Assembly: GCA_964463655.1 (NCBI GenBank)
Contig: CAYXDG010000006.1
Span: 6,241 to 70,240, forward strand
Reading direction: 5' to 3'
DNA length: 64,000 bases
DNA from: Halothece sp964463655
GTDB taxonomy: Bacteria > Cyanobacteriota > Cyanobacteriia > Cyanobacteriales > Rubidibacteraceae
Of this stretch, positions 52,686-61,579 are shown one piece after another. Position numbers and translations under genes: made by a program. Positions within the stretch are counted from its first letter, which is position 1. Each line of letters starts with the position of its first letter. The notes beneath the pieces are model-generated. The model saw only the letters and a program-made list of their open reading frames with translations, was not told where the DNA came from and ran no database searches.

Positions 52686-54974
52686 ATGTATGACTGGCAA
52701 GTTTTATCCCCAATTGAAATTCCTCAATCATTTTTAGAGGCTGTTGCCGAGTATCAGCCTGAATATCCAGAATATACCGCACAATTGTTATGGCAAAGAG
52801 GAATCTGCGATCGCACAACTTTAAACCAATTTCTTAACCCTACTATTTATCTTCCTACATCTGGATTTACGGCCTTTGGACAACAAATGAACTGGGCGAT
52901 CGCGCGGTTAAAAAAAGCGTGGGAAACCCAAGAAAAAGTCACGATTTGGGGGGATTTTGATGCAGATGGAGTCACTGCAACCAGTGTCCTTTGGGAAGGA
53001 TTATTGCCGTTTTTCTCACCCGAAACCCTTACTTATTATATCCCAAATCGTCTCACAGAATCTCATGGCTTAAACCAACAGGGGTTAGAAAGGTTAGCAG
53101 CAAAAGGGGTTAGTTTAGTGATTACTTGCGATACAGGAAGCACGAACTTAGACGAGATTGAAATTGCAAAAACTTTGGGCATTGATATTATGATTACTGA
53201 CCATCATACCCTACCTTTAGAAGACCCAGATGTGGTTGCTATTCTCAATCCCAGATATCTGTCAAAAGATCATCCCCTTTCCTCTCTTTCTGGGGTTGCA
53301 GTTGCTTATAAACTCATTGAATCTCTCTATGAAAGTTTCCCTGATATTCCCAACAAACCAGCAGAAGACTTATTAGATTTAGTGGCGATCGGACTGATTG
53401 CAGATTTAGTAGAATTGCGAGGAGACTGTCGCTATTTAGCCCAAATTGGCATTCAAAAATTAGCCCAACAACTCAATCATCCCACTCGTCCTGGAATTGC
53501 AAAGTTATTAAAATTATGCAAACGCACTGGCGATCGCCCGATGGATATTTCCTTCGGTCTTGGCCCTCGAATTAATGCGATTAGTCGCATTCAAGGAGAT
53601 GCCAGTTTTGCGGTAGAATTATTAACCAGTGAAGACGAAAAACTCTGTCAAGAATTAGCCCGAAAAACAGAAACTGCTAATACTCGCCGAAAAGAACTGC
53701 AAAAAGAAATGGAACAAGATGTCAAACGGCGAGTTAACGATCTAGATTTATCGACAACGGGAGTAATTATCTTAGCAGATGCACAATGGCAAGCTGGGAT
53801 TTTAGGATTAGTGGCTGGAAAAATTGCTCAAGAATATGCCCGTCCAACCATTCTTTTAAATCTAGATAGTTCTGGTTTTGCAAGAGGTTCAGCGCGGTCA
53901 GTGCAACAAATTGATCTCTATGAATTGCTGCGATCGAAACAACATTTATTACATCGTTTTGGCGGTCATCCCTTTGCTGCTGGACTCAGCTTAAAAGTAG
54001 AAAACCTCTCCATTTTTCAAGAAGCAATTAATCAGCAATTTCGTCAAAAGTATGGCTTACAGACTCCTGAACCGATCATCAATATTGATTTAACCGTAAC
54101 CGTACAGGAATTAGGAAAAGACTTATTTAAGTCATTGAAATTGTTAGAACCTTATGGGATGGGAAACCCTCTCCCACGGTTACTGATCAAAAACTGCTGG
54201 TTTACAGAAGTTTGGAATAAAAATATCCAAGATTATACCAAGAAGAAAGTGCAGTATATTCGGACAACATTTAAGATTTGCGATCGCACAAAACCAGAAG
54301 GCTTTCATGGGATGTGGTGGGGACATTATAAAGATGAACTACCTGAAAATCAATCGTTTGATGCAGTAGTAGAATTAGATTTGAATACTTATGAGAAACG
54401 CCATGAAGTGCGGTTAATCGATTTAAAAATTAGCGAGGAAAAAATGTCTCATCACAATCAAAAAAGGGAAGACATCTTGATTCTTGATCGCCGTGGAGAA
54501 AGCAACGATTCCGCAGTAATAATGAATCTTAATCAACCTGTAATTAAACTAGAAACTTGTCCTCGAAATTGGGAAGAATTAGGAAAAACTCTGCAAATTG
54601 CCAAACGAGAAAATAGCGCGATCGCTCTCACCTACACTTATCCCCAACCGTTATCTCCAGAAGAGATTTGGAAACAGCTGCTTGGGATTGCAAAATATCT
54701 GAGTCGTACTGGACAACTGATTACAGTTGAGAAACTCCAAAATGAATTACAGTTGAGTCGAACAACCATAGAATTAGGACTAGCAGCGCTCATCGAGATC
54801 GGCTTTATCATTGAAGGAGAAGAACTGATCAAACTAATTGGAAACGCCAATTCTGATCTGTTCCATGAAGAGAAAGTCAAAGTGTTTTTAGAAACAGTTC
54901 GAGAAGAACAATTTCGTTGTCAGTATTTCTCCGAAGTTCCTACCGAAGTGATTACAGCAGCGACTCATTTCTAA
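52686..54974 (+). CDS. recJ: Single-stranded-DNA-specific exonuclease RecJ
   Basis: 762 residues. The DHH-family motifs are complete: DFDADGVTATSVL (motif I), TCDTGSTN, TDHHT (DHH), and the DHHA1 motif GGHPFAAG; RIQGDASFAVELLTS is also typical. The C-terminal 150 residues are longer than in E. coli RecJ and include a possible winged helix (VEKLQNELQLSRTTIELGLAALIEIGF). Degrades 5' single strands in recombination and repair. ATG at 52686. Confidence 0.93.
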   Translation: MYDWQVLSPIEIPQSFLEAVAEYQPEYPEYTAQLLWQRGICDRTTLNQFLNPTIYLPTSGFTAFGQQMNWAIARLKKAWETQEKVTIWGDFDADGVTATSVLWEGLLPFFSPETLTYYIPNRLTESHGLNQQGLERLAAKGVSLVITCDTGSTNLDEIEIAKTLGIDIMITDHHTLPLEDPDVVAILNPRYLSKDHPLSSLSGVAVAYKLIESLYESFPDIPNKPAEDLLDLVAIGLIADLVELRGDCRYLAQIGIQKLAQQLNHPTRPGIAKLLKLCKRTGDRPMDISFGLGPRINAISRIQGDASFAVELLTSEDEKLCQELARKTETANTRRKELQKEMEQDVKRRVNDLDLSTTGVIILADAQWQAGILGLVAGKIAQEYARPTILLNLDSSGFARGSARSVQQIDLYELLRSKQHLLHRFGGHPFAAGLSLKVENLSIFQEAINQQFRQKYGLQTPEPIINIDLTVTVQELGKDLFKSLKLLEPYGMGNPLPRLLIKNCWFTEVWNKNIQDYTKKKVQYIRTTFKICDRTKPEGFHGMWWGHYKDELPENQSFDAVVELDLNTYEKRHEVRLIDLKISEEKMSHHNQKREDILILDRRGESNDSAVIMNLNQPVIKLETCPRNWEELGKTLQIAKRENSAIALTYTYPQPLSPEEIWKQLLGIAKYLSRTGQLITVEKLQNELQLSRTTIELGLAALIEIGFIIEGEELIKLIGNANSDLFHEEKVKVFLETVREEQFRCQYFSEVPTEVITAATHF

Positions 54975-55014
54975 TTAATTTTGTAGCAATTGTTTTGACA
55001 AACATCCTTCCCAA

Positions 55015-56400
55015 TTAAATAGATTGAGAAAAGGCTTTCTTTTGACGTTTTTTCAGGTAAGTATCAAAGACGCTGGCAATATTGCGAATCAATAATCGTC
55101 CTGCTGGCGTAACTTCAATTTCATCCCCTTGAATTTCCACTAAGCCATCTTTTGCTAGGGCTTTTAATTCGGTATATTCTGAGGCAAAATAGTCTGAGAA
55201 ATTCGCATCCAGTTTGATGTTATATTTCTCTCGCCAACGCTGCGGAGACAAATGAAATTGACACATTAATTCAATGATAATCGATCGCCGTAACTGGTCT
55301 TCTCCGTTTAATTGCACGCCTTTGGCTAGGGGAAACTGATTGTTATCAATGTTGCGATAGTAGTCTTTGATCCGCTTTTGATTTTGGGCATAAACGTCTT
55401 GCAACATACTGATTCCTGTCATCCCAAAGGAGAGAAGATCGGAATCGGGTTGGGTAGTATAGCCTTGAAAATTGCGATGTAATTCCCCATTTCGTTGCGC
55501 GATCGCGAGTTCGTCATCAGGTTTGGCAAAATGATCCATTCCGATAAAAACATACCCCTGATTCGTCAGTTTTTCAATGGACATCTGCAAGATTTTTAAC
55601 TTTTCTTCCCCACTGGGTAATGCAGATTCTGGAAGACGTTTTTGCACAGGTTTTAACCAAGGAACATACGCAAAACTAAACACCGCCACGCGATCGGGAT
55701 TTAATTGAATTGTCTTTTTAATGGTCTCTTGAAATGTCTCTAACGTTTGATAGGGCAATCCATAGACTAAATCAACATTAACACTTTCAAAACCTGCTTC
55801 TCGTATCCATTCCATGACATTAAATAGCATGGTTTCAGATTGAACACGATTAATGGCTTCTTGCACTTTTGGATTAAAATCTTGAATGCCAAAACTAATG
55901 CGATTAAACCCTAAATCTCGCAAAAACATCAGATAGTTTTTATCCACAGATTTGGGATTAATTTCAAGGGAAACTTCTGCATTGTCTTCTAAGGAAAACG
56001 CTTGACTCATCTTTGTCCATAGCTTTTCCACTTGTTCTAAATTAAGATAGTTAGGCGTTCCGCCTCCCCAATGAAATTGATTCACTTTTCGATTAGAATC
56101 TACTAAAGAAGTCACTTGGTCAATGTTTCTAAAAACATAATCCAAATAAGGCTCAGCAAACTCTTTCCGTTGGGTAATTAAGGTATTGCAACCGCAGAAA
56201 TAACAGGGGGTTTCACAAAAGGGAATATGACAATACAACGAGAGGGGTGTTTGATTCCCCACTGCGATCGCGTTTTTAAATGCGTTTGTCTCAAAGGATT
56301 CTTTTAGTTCCGTTGCAGGGGGATAACTGGTGTAACGAGGGAGAGGGCGATCGTATTTTTTCAGAAGTTCGGTGTCAAATTCAACAGTTTTAATGGTCAT
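55015..56400 (-). CDS. hemN: Oxygen-independent coproporphyrinogen III oxidase
   Basis: 461 residues, a radical-SAM enzyme: CHIPFCETPCYFCGCN gives the CxxxCxxC cluster (Cys62, 66, 69) plus the extra Cys71 of true HemN. WGGGTPNYL, NVDLVYGLPYQT and a C-terminal HemN domain follow. Converts coproporphyrinogen III to protoporphyrinogen IX without oxygen. Second gene of a leftward pair with heme oxygenase; 85 bases lie between, filled by a heptamer array and a repeat element. Confidence 0.94.
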   Translation of the reverse strand: MTIKTVEFDTELLKKYDRPLPRYTSYPPATELKESFETNAFKNAIAVGNQTPLSLYCHIPFCETPCYFCGCNTLITQRKEFAEPYLDYVFRNIDQVTSLVDSNRKVNQFHWGGGTPNYLNLEQVEKLWTKMSQAFSLEDNAEVSLEINPKSVDKNYLMFLRDLGFNRISFGIQDFNPKVQEAINRVQSETMLFNVMEWIREAGFESVNVDLVYGLPYQTLETFQETIKKTIQLNPDRVAVFSFAYVPWLKPVQKRLPESALPSGEEKLKILQMSIEKLTNQGYVFIGMDHFAKPDDELAIAQRNGELHRNFQGYTTQPDSDLLSFGMTGISMLQDVYAQNQKRIKDYYRNIDNNQFPLAKGVQLNGEDQLRRSIIIELMCQFHLSPQRWREKYNIKLDANFSDYFASEYTELKALAKDGLVEIQGDEIEVTPAGRLLIRNIASVFDTYLKKRQKKAFSQSI

Positions 56401-56404
56401 TATT

Positions 56405-56439
56405 TTTGTTATTTGTTATTTGTTCTTGGTTCTTTGTTC
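56405..56439. repeat. Heptamer tandem repeat (TTTGTTA/TTTGTTC), 5 copies
   Basis: Five units: TTTGTTA twice, TTTGTTC, TTGGTTC, TTTGTTC. In the gap between heme oxygenase and hemN, followed at once by the CCCC...GGGG element. Confidence 0.8.
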
Positions 56440-56483
56440 CCCCCTTTCAAAGCCGGAGCTTTAGTGAGGAGGTTAGGGGGGAT
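56437..56483. repeat. Intergenic element CCCCCC...GTGAGGAGG-TAGGGGGGAT (second copy)
   Basis: Diverged copy of the element at 29979, in the same order after a heptamer array. The ends CCCCCC and GGGGGG can pair into a hairpin inside the ho-hemN transcript. Confidence 0.65.
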
Positions 56484-56485
56484 TG

Positions 56486-57226
56486 CTAACTGGTAACTAA
56501 CTGGTCGCTGCTAACTGCTTTTTCCGTGCTACCAGGTTTGTCTTGACGGGTAAGAAGATCAAACATTCGATCGCCAATGCTTTCTTTTATTTCATCTTCT
56601 AATTCATGGAACACATCGCGATTCAATTGAAACACATAATTCGCTTCTTCCACGATCGCGCTGACGGTTTCTTCATCAACGGAAATCGAGTTTAACGCAT
56701 CCCGATATTTTGCCTTAAATTCACGTTTTGCTTCCACAGTTTGCATTGCGTCAAATTCATGTAATCCTGTTCCTTGATCAGGAGGTAAATCCATCGCCGA
56801 TCGCGCAATTTTTCTTAAACTTTGACCACCGGAAAGATCGCCCAGATAACGCACATAAGAATGGGCAATTAACCGTTCTGGTTGCGTTTCACTGATTTCT
56901 TTGATGCGATTGACGTAAACTTGTCCTGCTGGAGAAGCAGAGATTTTGTTTTGCCAATCATCTCCGAAATAAAAAGCTAAATCTTCTTCCAGTTTCTGTT
57001 TCCGTTCCAACTCTGGGAAATAAATTTTTCCCACCACAGGATGTTCCCGATGACGATAAATTTCTGCTTCTAGGGTGGAATAGACAAAATACAAATCTGC
57101 GGTGAGTTCTGCAAAGGGCTTTTTCTCCATTACGCCTTTGAGAAAGCATTTCATAAACGCAGTATTTTCCGAAGCGGTGTGAGACTGTTTCGTTCCTTCA
57201 CGGAGTCGTTGCGCGAGATGACTCAT
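56486..57226 (-). CDS. ho: Heme oxygenase
   Basis: 246 residues. The proximal heme ligand His16 lies in LREGTKQSHTASENTAF; SYVRYLGDLSGGQSLRKIA is the distal helix with the flexible GDLSGG, and FDAMQTVEAKREFKAKYRDALNS follows. Opens heme to biliverdin IX-alpha for phycobilin synthesis. ATG with GAGGG ahead. In Synechocystis the second copy (ho2) is grouped with chlAII and hemN and induced at low oxygen, a setting this gene shares. Divergent from acsF. Confidence 0.94.
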   Translation of the reverse strand: MSHLAQRLREGTKQSHTASENTAFMKCFLKGVMEKKPFAELTADLYFVYSTLEAEIYRHREHPVVGKIYFPELERKQKLEEDLAFYFGDDWQNKISASPAGQVYVNRIKEISETQPERLIAHSYVRYLGDLSGGQSLRKIARSAMDLPPDQGTGLHEFDAMQTVEAKREFKAKYRDALNSISVDEETVSAIVEEANYVFQLNRDVFHELEDEIKESIGDRMFDLLTRQDKPGSTEKAVSSDQLVTS

Positions 57227-57280
57227 GATTCAATCCCTCTTCAAATCTTTATTATTATTTATGACTATAAAGTGATAAAC

Positions 57281-57302
57281 TACAAATTGCACTCAATTTG
57301 TA
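57281..57302. promoter_or_regulatory. Perfect 22-base palindrome, candidate operator
   Basis: TACAAATTG, four bases, CAATTTGTA. A perfect 9-bp inverted repeat in the 167-base gap between heme oxygenase and acsF, upstream of a TATAGT -10 candidate (57264-57269, minus strand) for the ho gene. Size and symmetry suit a MarR-family dimer. Confidence 0.55.
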
Positions 57303-57343
57303 AAATTCTTTACAAAGTTTGACGAAACGAGTGGCGAATCCAT

Positions 57344-57364
57344 TGGATATGTCTATGATATCCA
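57344..57364. promoter_or_regulatory. Second inverted repeat upstream of acsF
   Basis: TGGATAT, seven bases, ATATCCA, 29 bases before the acsF ATG and overlapping a TATGAT -10 candidate (57355-57360). May be an operator or part of the leader hairpin. Confidence 0.45.
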
Positions 57365-57393
57365 TTGAATAACTTTAAGGAGAAAGTGTAACC

Positions 57394-58449
57394 ATGTCAA
57401 CAGCCGTCCCTCAACCCGAAATTAAAACCTCGATGAAGGAAACGTTACTCACCCCTCGCTTCTACACCACAGACTTTGATGGAATGGCAGAGATGGACTT
57501 ATCGAGTCACCAAGCGGAGTTAGAGGCAATGGTGGCGGAAATGAAAGCTGATTACAACCGCCATCACTTTGTCCGCACCGAAGCATTCGAGAAATCTTGG
57601 GAGCATATCGACGGAAAGAAAAGAGAGGCGTTTCTAGAATTCTTAGAACGGTCTTGCACCTCTGAATTTTCAGGATTTTTGCTGTTTAAGGAACTTTCTC
57701 GCAAGCTGAAAGGGCGTAACCAACTGTTGGCTGATATCTTCCACTACATGGCGCGAGACGAAGCGCGACACGCGGGTTTTTTGAACAAAGCGATGAAAGA
57801 TTTTAATATCACCCTTGATCTCGGCTATTTAACCAAACATCGGACTTATACGTTCTTTAAGCCAGAATGGGTGATTTATGCGGTTTACCTGTCAGAAAAA
57901 ATCGGTTATTGGCGTTATATCACGATTTATCGCCACTTAGAACAGCATCCCGAATACGAGTTTTATCCGCTATTTCAGATGTTTGAAAGCTGGTGTCAGG
58001 ATGAGAACCGACATGGGGATATTTTTAAAGCATTACTTCGATCGCAGCCCAAATTATGGCAAACTTGGCATGGTCGTCTCTGGGCCCGTTTCTTCCTGCT
58101 AACGGTGTTTGCCACTCATACTCTCACAGTTCACGAACGAGAAGATTTTTATGAGTCTTTAGGGTTAGATGCAACGGAATTTGACCGTCATATTACGCGG
58201 AAAACCAACGAAACCGCAGGACGTTCGTTTCCAGTGATGTTAAACGTGGATCATCCTAAATTTTTCAAACGTTTAGAAACCTGCGCGGAACGCAATCGCA
58301 AAATCAACGAAATTGACAACAGCAACGCCCCTAGTTGGCTAAAACGGTTACGGAAATTGCCCTTAATTACTGCAATTTTTGCAGATTTGGTGCGCTTGTA
58401 TTTCATCAAGCCCATTGATGCAGTCAGCGAATGGGAAGCGGTTTATTAG
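57394..58449 (+). CDS. acsF: Mg-protoporphyrin IX monomethyl ester (aerobic-type) cyclase
   Basis: 351 residues. Two-iron oxygenase of the AcsF/ChlA family; the iron ligands lie in the ExxH motifs DEARHAGF and DENRHGDI and the Glu residues before them. Forms ring E of chlorophyll using oxygen. ATG with AAGGAG ahead. Cyanobacteria usually have two copies, one working at low oxygen and grouped with ho2 and hemN; this gene is divergent from ho and hemN, suggesting the low-oxygen copy, which is inference. Confidence 0.95.
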   Translation: MSTAVPQPEIKTSMKETLLTPRFYTTDFDGMAEMDLSSHQAELEAMVAEMKADYNRHHFVRTEAFEKSWEHIDGKKREAFLEFLERSCTSEFSGFLLFKELSRKLKGRNQLLADIFHYMARDEARHAGFLNKAMKDFNITLDLGYLTKHRTYTFFKPEWVIYAVYLSEKIGYWRYITIYRHLEQHPEYEFYPLFQMFESWCQDENRHGDIFKALLRSQPKLWQTWHGRLWARFFLLTVFATHTLTVHEREDFYESLGLDATEFDRHITRKTNETAGRSFPVMLNVDHPKFFKRLETCAERNRKINEIDNSNAPSWLKRLRKLPLITAIFADLVRLYFIKPIDAVSEWEAVY

Positions 58450-58459
58450 ATTAATGTAG

Positions 58460-58476
58460 GGTGGGCATTGCCCACC
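58460..58476. terminator. Hairpin of the GGTGGGC family
   Basis: Stem GGTGGGC/GCCCACC with an ATT loop, between acsF (ends 58449) and the convergent DUF262 gene (ends 58497). No T run on either side, so termination is less sure than for the copies at 892 and 26665. Confidence 0.55.
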
Positions 58477-58496
58477 TAAAAATCAATGGAAATGTA

Positions 58497-60533
58497 TCAT
58501 TTCTGATGTTTGACTGAAAAAGAAATCTTTTCTGGAGGATAATTCATTCGTTCACAGAATTTACATAAAAATGTAATGATTCCATTAGCACTAATATTAC
58601 CTTCAACATAATTATTTTTGACAAATTCTGCTGGTCTTCGTAAAGGTTTGTCAGGATCAAAATTCCAGCGAAATTCTTGACTTTGCTGAATATGTCTAAA
58701 TTGGGTTGGTGAAAAGTGATAGAGATATCGACAGACATTGATTAGCAAGTCTTTCCAAGTTTTTAGCTTGACACTTTCTTCATTGTCAATGTATAGAAAT
58801 AAAGGTTTACTACCACTAAAACTATCTTCACTGGTTAAATCAAAAAGCTGCTCATCTGGTTTATTTTTTTCATATTTTGTTGTCGGATATTTCCAGATTG
58901 ACATTGCATCTTGTGCTAATTGCTTAGCTCGATCTAGTATATCTTTCTCTCCCCATTTACTACCACGATCGAGCTTAAAACTAAGTTTTAATTTACTTTC
59001 TTTATAATCAATTGCTTGTTTTTCTTCCAAAGAATTATTCGACAGTTCTCTATTTTTTGCTGTTAAACTGAGATTGCCTAAAGTATGTAAATATTTTTTG
59101 TAAATTTCTTGCCAGTTTTCTCCGAGACTTTCTTTCCATCCTTTAGTTAATTTTTGTGGCATAATATGCTCGATCGTCAATTCATCGACATTGATTAAGT
59201 ATGACGAATTATAATTTTCTAGGGATTCTAATAAGAAATTTTTGTTCTTTGATTGTGTTCGGTAAATTTCTTTATAAATTAGAGCATTTTCAAATTCTTC
59301 ATCGCTGGGAAATCTTTGTGAAGCTGTTTTTTCTAGAATTTTAAATTTGAATATTTCTAAATACTCGCTCTCCCAGCTTGACTCTTTTTTTATTTCCTTA
59401 GAAAAAGTAATAAACATTTTATTTAAGCCTTGGGTGGAATTATCAACTATCATTTTCCGAAACGCATAACTTTCAATGATGTATAAAATTTCCTCAACTT
59501 CCTTTTCAGTTAATCTTCCGTATTGCAAATCATTAAACACATCAAATAAATAAGGGTGACAGACTGTAAATTCTATTTTATTCAATCTGATCAATTTCTG
59601 GTTAATGCTTTCATTTTTATGACTCTTAATTTGAACTAACCAGCTATAAATATCAGCAAAATAAAGTAAGTCTTTAACAATTGCTTCCTTATTATTTTCA
59701 AATTTATCACTTGCAAATTTTTTGAAAACAGTATAAACATCACCTCTTTTAACAGAGACTTTTTCCTTATAAATCAAATAATTTCTAACGAACTCTGCAA
59801 GATTTCCCACTAAATTTTCAATTTTTAGCCAGTAATTATTATACATTTTATCCTGCTCCGCAGGTGGCAAATCCATTAAAATATAATTACGGATTAAGTC
59901 TCCAGCAGTCAGATCAACGCCCGTTGAATTCAAACTCTCAAAAATTAGCTGAGGATCATCTTGCTCTGTATCTAAGTTAATTAAAACTATTTTTATTTTT
60001 TGAAAAGACTGAAATAATTGTAAAGGGGATAATTCTCTGGATTTTATTTTATTGTAGAAAAAATGATAATTATTAACAATGTTTGACTCTGCTTCTAGGG
60101 AAGAGTAATTTTCAAAAAGGCTTTCAAAGTAACCTTGATCCTGCTTGTTAGGCTTGAGTCTGATTCTTTTATGTTGTTCAGGAGAATATTTATTAATTAA
60201 AAAATCTAGAAGTTGTTCGGGTAAAAACTTTTCTTGATCGAGAATTTGATCTTGCTTCTTCAAATAATTATGAAGCGCAATCAACATGATTGAAATTGTA
60301 GTTAATCTTTGCTGTCCATCAATTACTGTATATTCGTCAAAACCTCTTCCAATTGTAACCAGTGTACCAAGAAAGTGATCATTACGAGATTGGTTACTCA
60401 GATCAACAATATCACCCCAGAGCTTTTGGCAATTGATTTTCGTCCAAGCATAATCCCTTTGATAAACGGGAATAATAAAACTCTTACCTGAACCTTCTAA
60501 AAATTGATAAATTGGTAAATGTGTTACTTGCAT
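58497..60533 (-). CDS. DUF262/DUF1524 protein (GmrSD-like nuclease)
   Basis: 678 residues. The N-terminal DUF262 domain has IPVYQRDYAW and the NTP-site DGQQRLTT (72-79). The DUF1524 HNH-type nuclease holds ELTIEHIMPQKL (about 447-458) with the catalytic His, and LHTLGNLSLTAKNRELSN. About 150 more residues at the C-terminus form a domain I cannot name. Related proteins (GmrSD, SspE, BrxU) cut modified phage DNA. The gene is visibly more AT-rich than its neighbours and lies at the edge of an accessory region, consistent with transfer. No companion modification genes are next to it. Confidence 0.85.
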   Translation of the reverse strand: MQVTHLPIYQFLEGSGKSFIIPVYQRDYAWTKINCQKLWGDIVDLSNQSRNDHFLGTLVTIGRGFDEYTVIDGQQRLTTISIMLIALHNYLKKQDQILDQEKFLPEQLLDFLINKYSPEQHKRIRLKPNKQDQGYFESLFENYSSLEAESNIVNNYHFFYNKIKSRELSPLQLFQSFQKIKIVLINLDTEQDDPQLIFESLNSTGVDLTAGDLIRNYILMDLPPAEQDKMYNNYWLKIENLVGNLAEFVRNYLIYKEKVSVKRGDVYTVFKKFASDKFENNKEAIVKDLLYFADIYSWLVQIKSHKNESINQKLIRLNKIEFTVCHPYLFDVFNDLQYGRLTEKEVEEILYIIESYAFRKMIVDNSTQGLNKMFITFSKEIKKESSWESEYLEIFKFKILEKTASQRFPSDEEFENALIYKEIYRTQSKNKNFLLESLENYNSSYLINVDELTIEHIMPQKLTKGWKESLGENWQEIYKKYLHTLGNLSLTAKNRELSNNSLEEKQAIDYKESKLKLSFKLDRGSKWGEKDILDRAKQLAQDAMSIWKYPTTKYEKNKPDEQLFDLTSEDSFSGSKPLFLYIDNEESVKLKTWKDLLINVCRYLYHFSPTQFRHIQQSQEFRWNFDPDKPLRRPAEFVKNNYVEGNISANGIITFLCKFCERMNYPPEKISFSVKHQK

Positions 60534-60644
60534 GCCCTCAATTAAGATTGTTATTGCTGGACTGATTGTTTACTGATTAGCAAACACTCTTTAATTTTAG
60601 GGTATCACGATCACACTTGTAATGCTTATTTTACCTGAAAGTCA

Positions 60645-60722
60645 AGCGCGATCGAGCTTGAGATGTGGTGGGCAAAACCAACACTACACTCTAAATTAAA
60701 GAATAGCGCAAGGTTCTACGGT
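60645..60722. repeat. Interspersed repeat, copy 1 (GCGCGATCGAGCTTGAGATGTGG type)
   Basis: Diverged copy of the repeat at 62291 and 62364, with the same order of segments: GCGATCGAGCTTG, TGTGGTGGGC, a CTACA-type centre, then AAGAATAGCGCAAGG. Intergenic. Confidence 0.55.
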
Positions 60723-60804
60723 TCGATTTTCAATCTACGCGCTTCATCCTCTTGCATCTCCATAGGCATTAGGTGCTCAAGCGGCATTGAATTTTTAATA
60801 CATA

Positions 60805-60892
60805 ATACCATTTCTAAAAGCTAAGTTACAGTTGATCCCCTCTTCGCCCCCACCCCCTTACATCCCCCTAATAGGGTTAATCGAAATGGTAT
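60805..60892. repeat. 88-base MITE-like element with 10-bp inverted ends
   Basis: ATACCATTTC at the left end and its exact complement GAAATGGTAT at the right end. The inside has C-rich runs and no coding capacity. No clear target duplication. Between the DUF262 and SUKH genes. Confidence 0.6.
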
Positions 60893-60918
60893 AAGATAGG
60901 AATTACAAAAAAGCATCT

Positions 60919-61506
60919 TTAATAAATTTCCGAATTAAGGGCTTTAATAATTGTCATTTCAAGACCATGATTGACTACGCTTAAAATCGGCATATTTTCG
61001 CGGTCAAAATGAATCTGATAAGCCCCTTCTGAAAAACACCGAATCAGCGTCTCTAGCATTATAGAAAAACTCAAATACATCACATCAATTCCTTCAAAAA
61101 CTGAAATTACTGGATGTTCTAGCTGAGGATGCAATGGTTGTGAATCGGAAGGTAAAATATACCAAGCTCCTTCAAAACTCGAAAAAGGAAAACTGGTCAT
61201 CAAAAAATCATCTTCCTCGCCATTGCGAAACTCTTGCACTACTTCATACTCTTCTATTGCTTGTTCTAGAGAAATAAAAAAAGTATCTCGAAACAGGGGA
61301 ATGTTATAATAAAGTTCTTCTCCTTGTCCGTTATGCCATTGGTAAAGTTCATACAATTCTTCAGGCAGTTGAAAGGAAAGGACTTTAGTTTTTTGTTCAA
61401 TTTCACTCCGACTTAATCCAGGTTGCAATTGCGACCGAATTGGAAACCCTTGGCTTTCAATAAATTGGACTAGAATCTCTAATTTTTCCGTGATGATTGA
61501 CATCAT
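60919..61506 (-). CDS. SMI1/KNR4 (SUKH) family protein
   Basis: 195 residues. LSRSEIEQKTKVLSFQLPEELYELYQWHNGQ is the SUKH signature, followed by ISLEQAIEEYEVVQEF. SUKH proteins are commonly immunity proteins against nuclease toxins, but also occur alone. No toxin gene is next to it. Start ATG at 61506, with a second ATG one codon on. Confidence 0.82.
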   Translation of the reverse strand: MMSIITEKLEILVQFIESQGFPIRSQLQPGLSRSEIEQKTKVLSFQLPEELYELYQWHNGQGEELYYNIPLFRDTFFISLEQAIEEYEVVQEFRNGEEDDFLMTSFPFSSFEGAWYILPSDSQPLHPQLEHPVISVFEGIDVMYLSFSIMLETLIRCFSEGAYQIHFDRENMPILSVVNHGLEMTIIKALNSEIY

Positions 61507-61579
61507 AGCATCTTTCTTATTGCTTGGATTCTAAGCTAGTTTTTAGCTAAAGAATAGCATATTGATAGCGCGATTACAG

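Noticed and set aside
60717..60789. Short minus-strand open frame (MPLEHLMPMEMQEDEARRLK)
   Set aside because: 23 codons, no ribosome site, no recognisable family; possibly the tail of a lost gene but not supportable.
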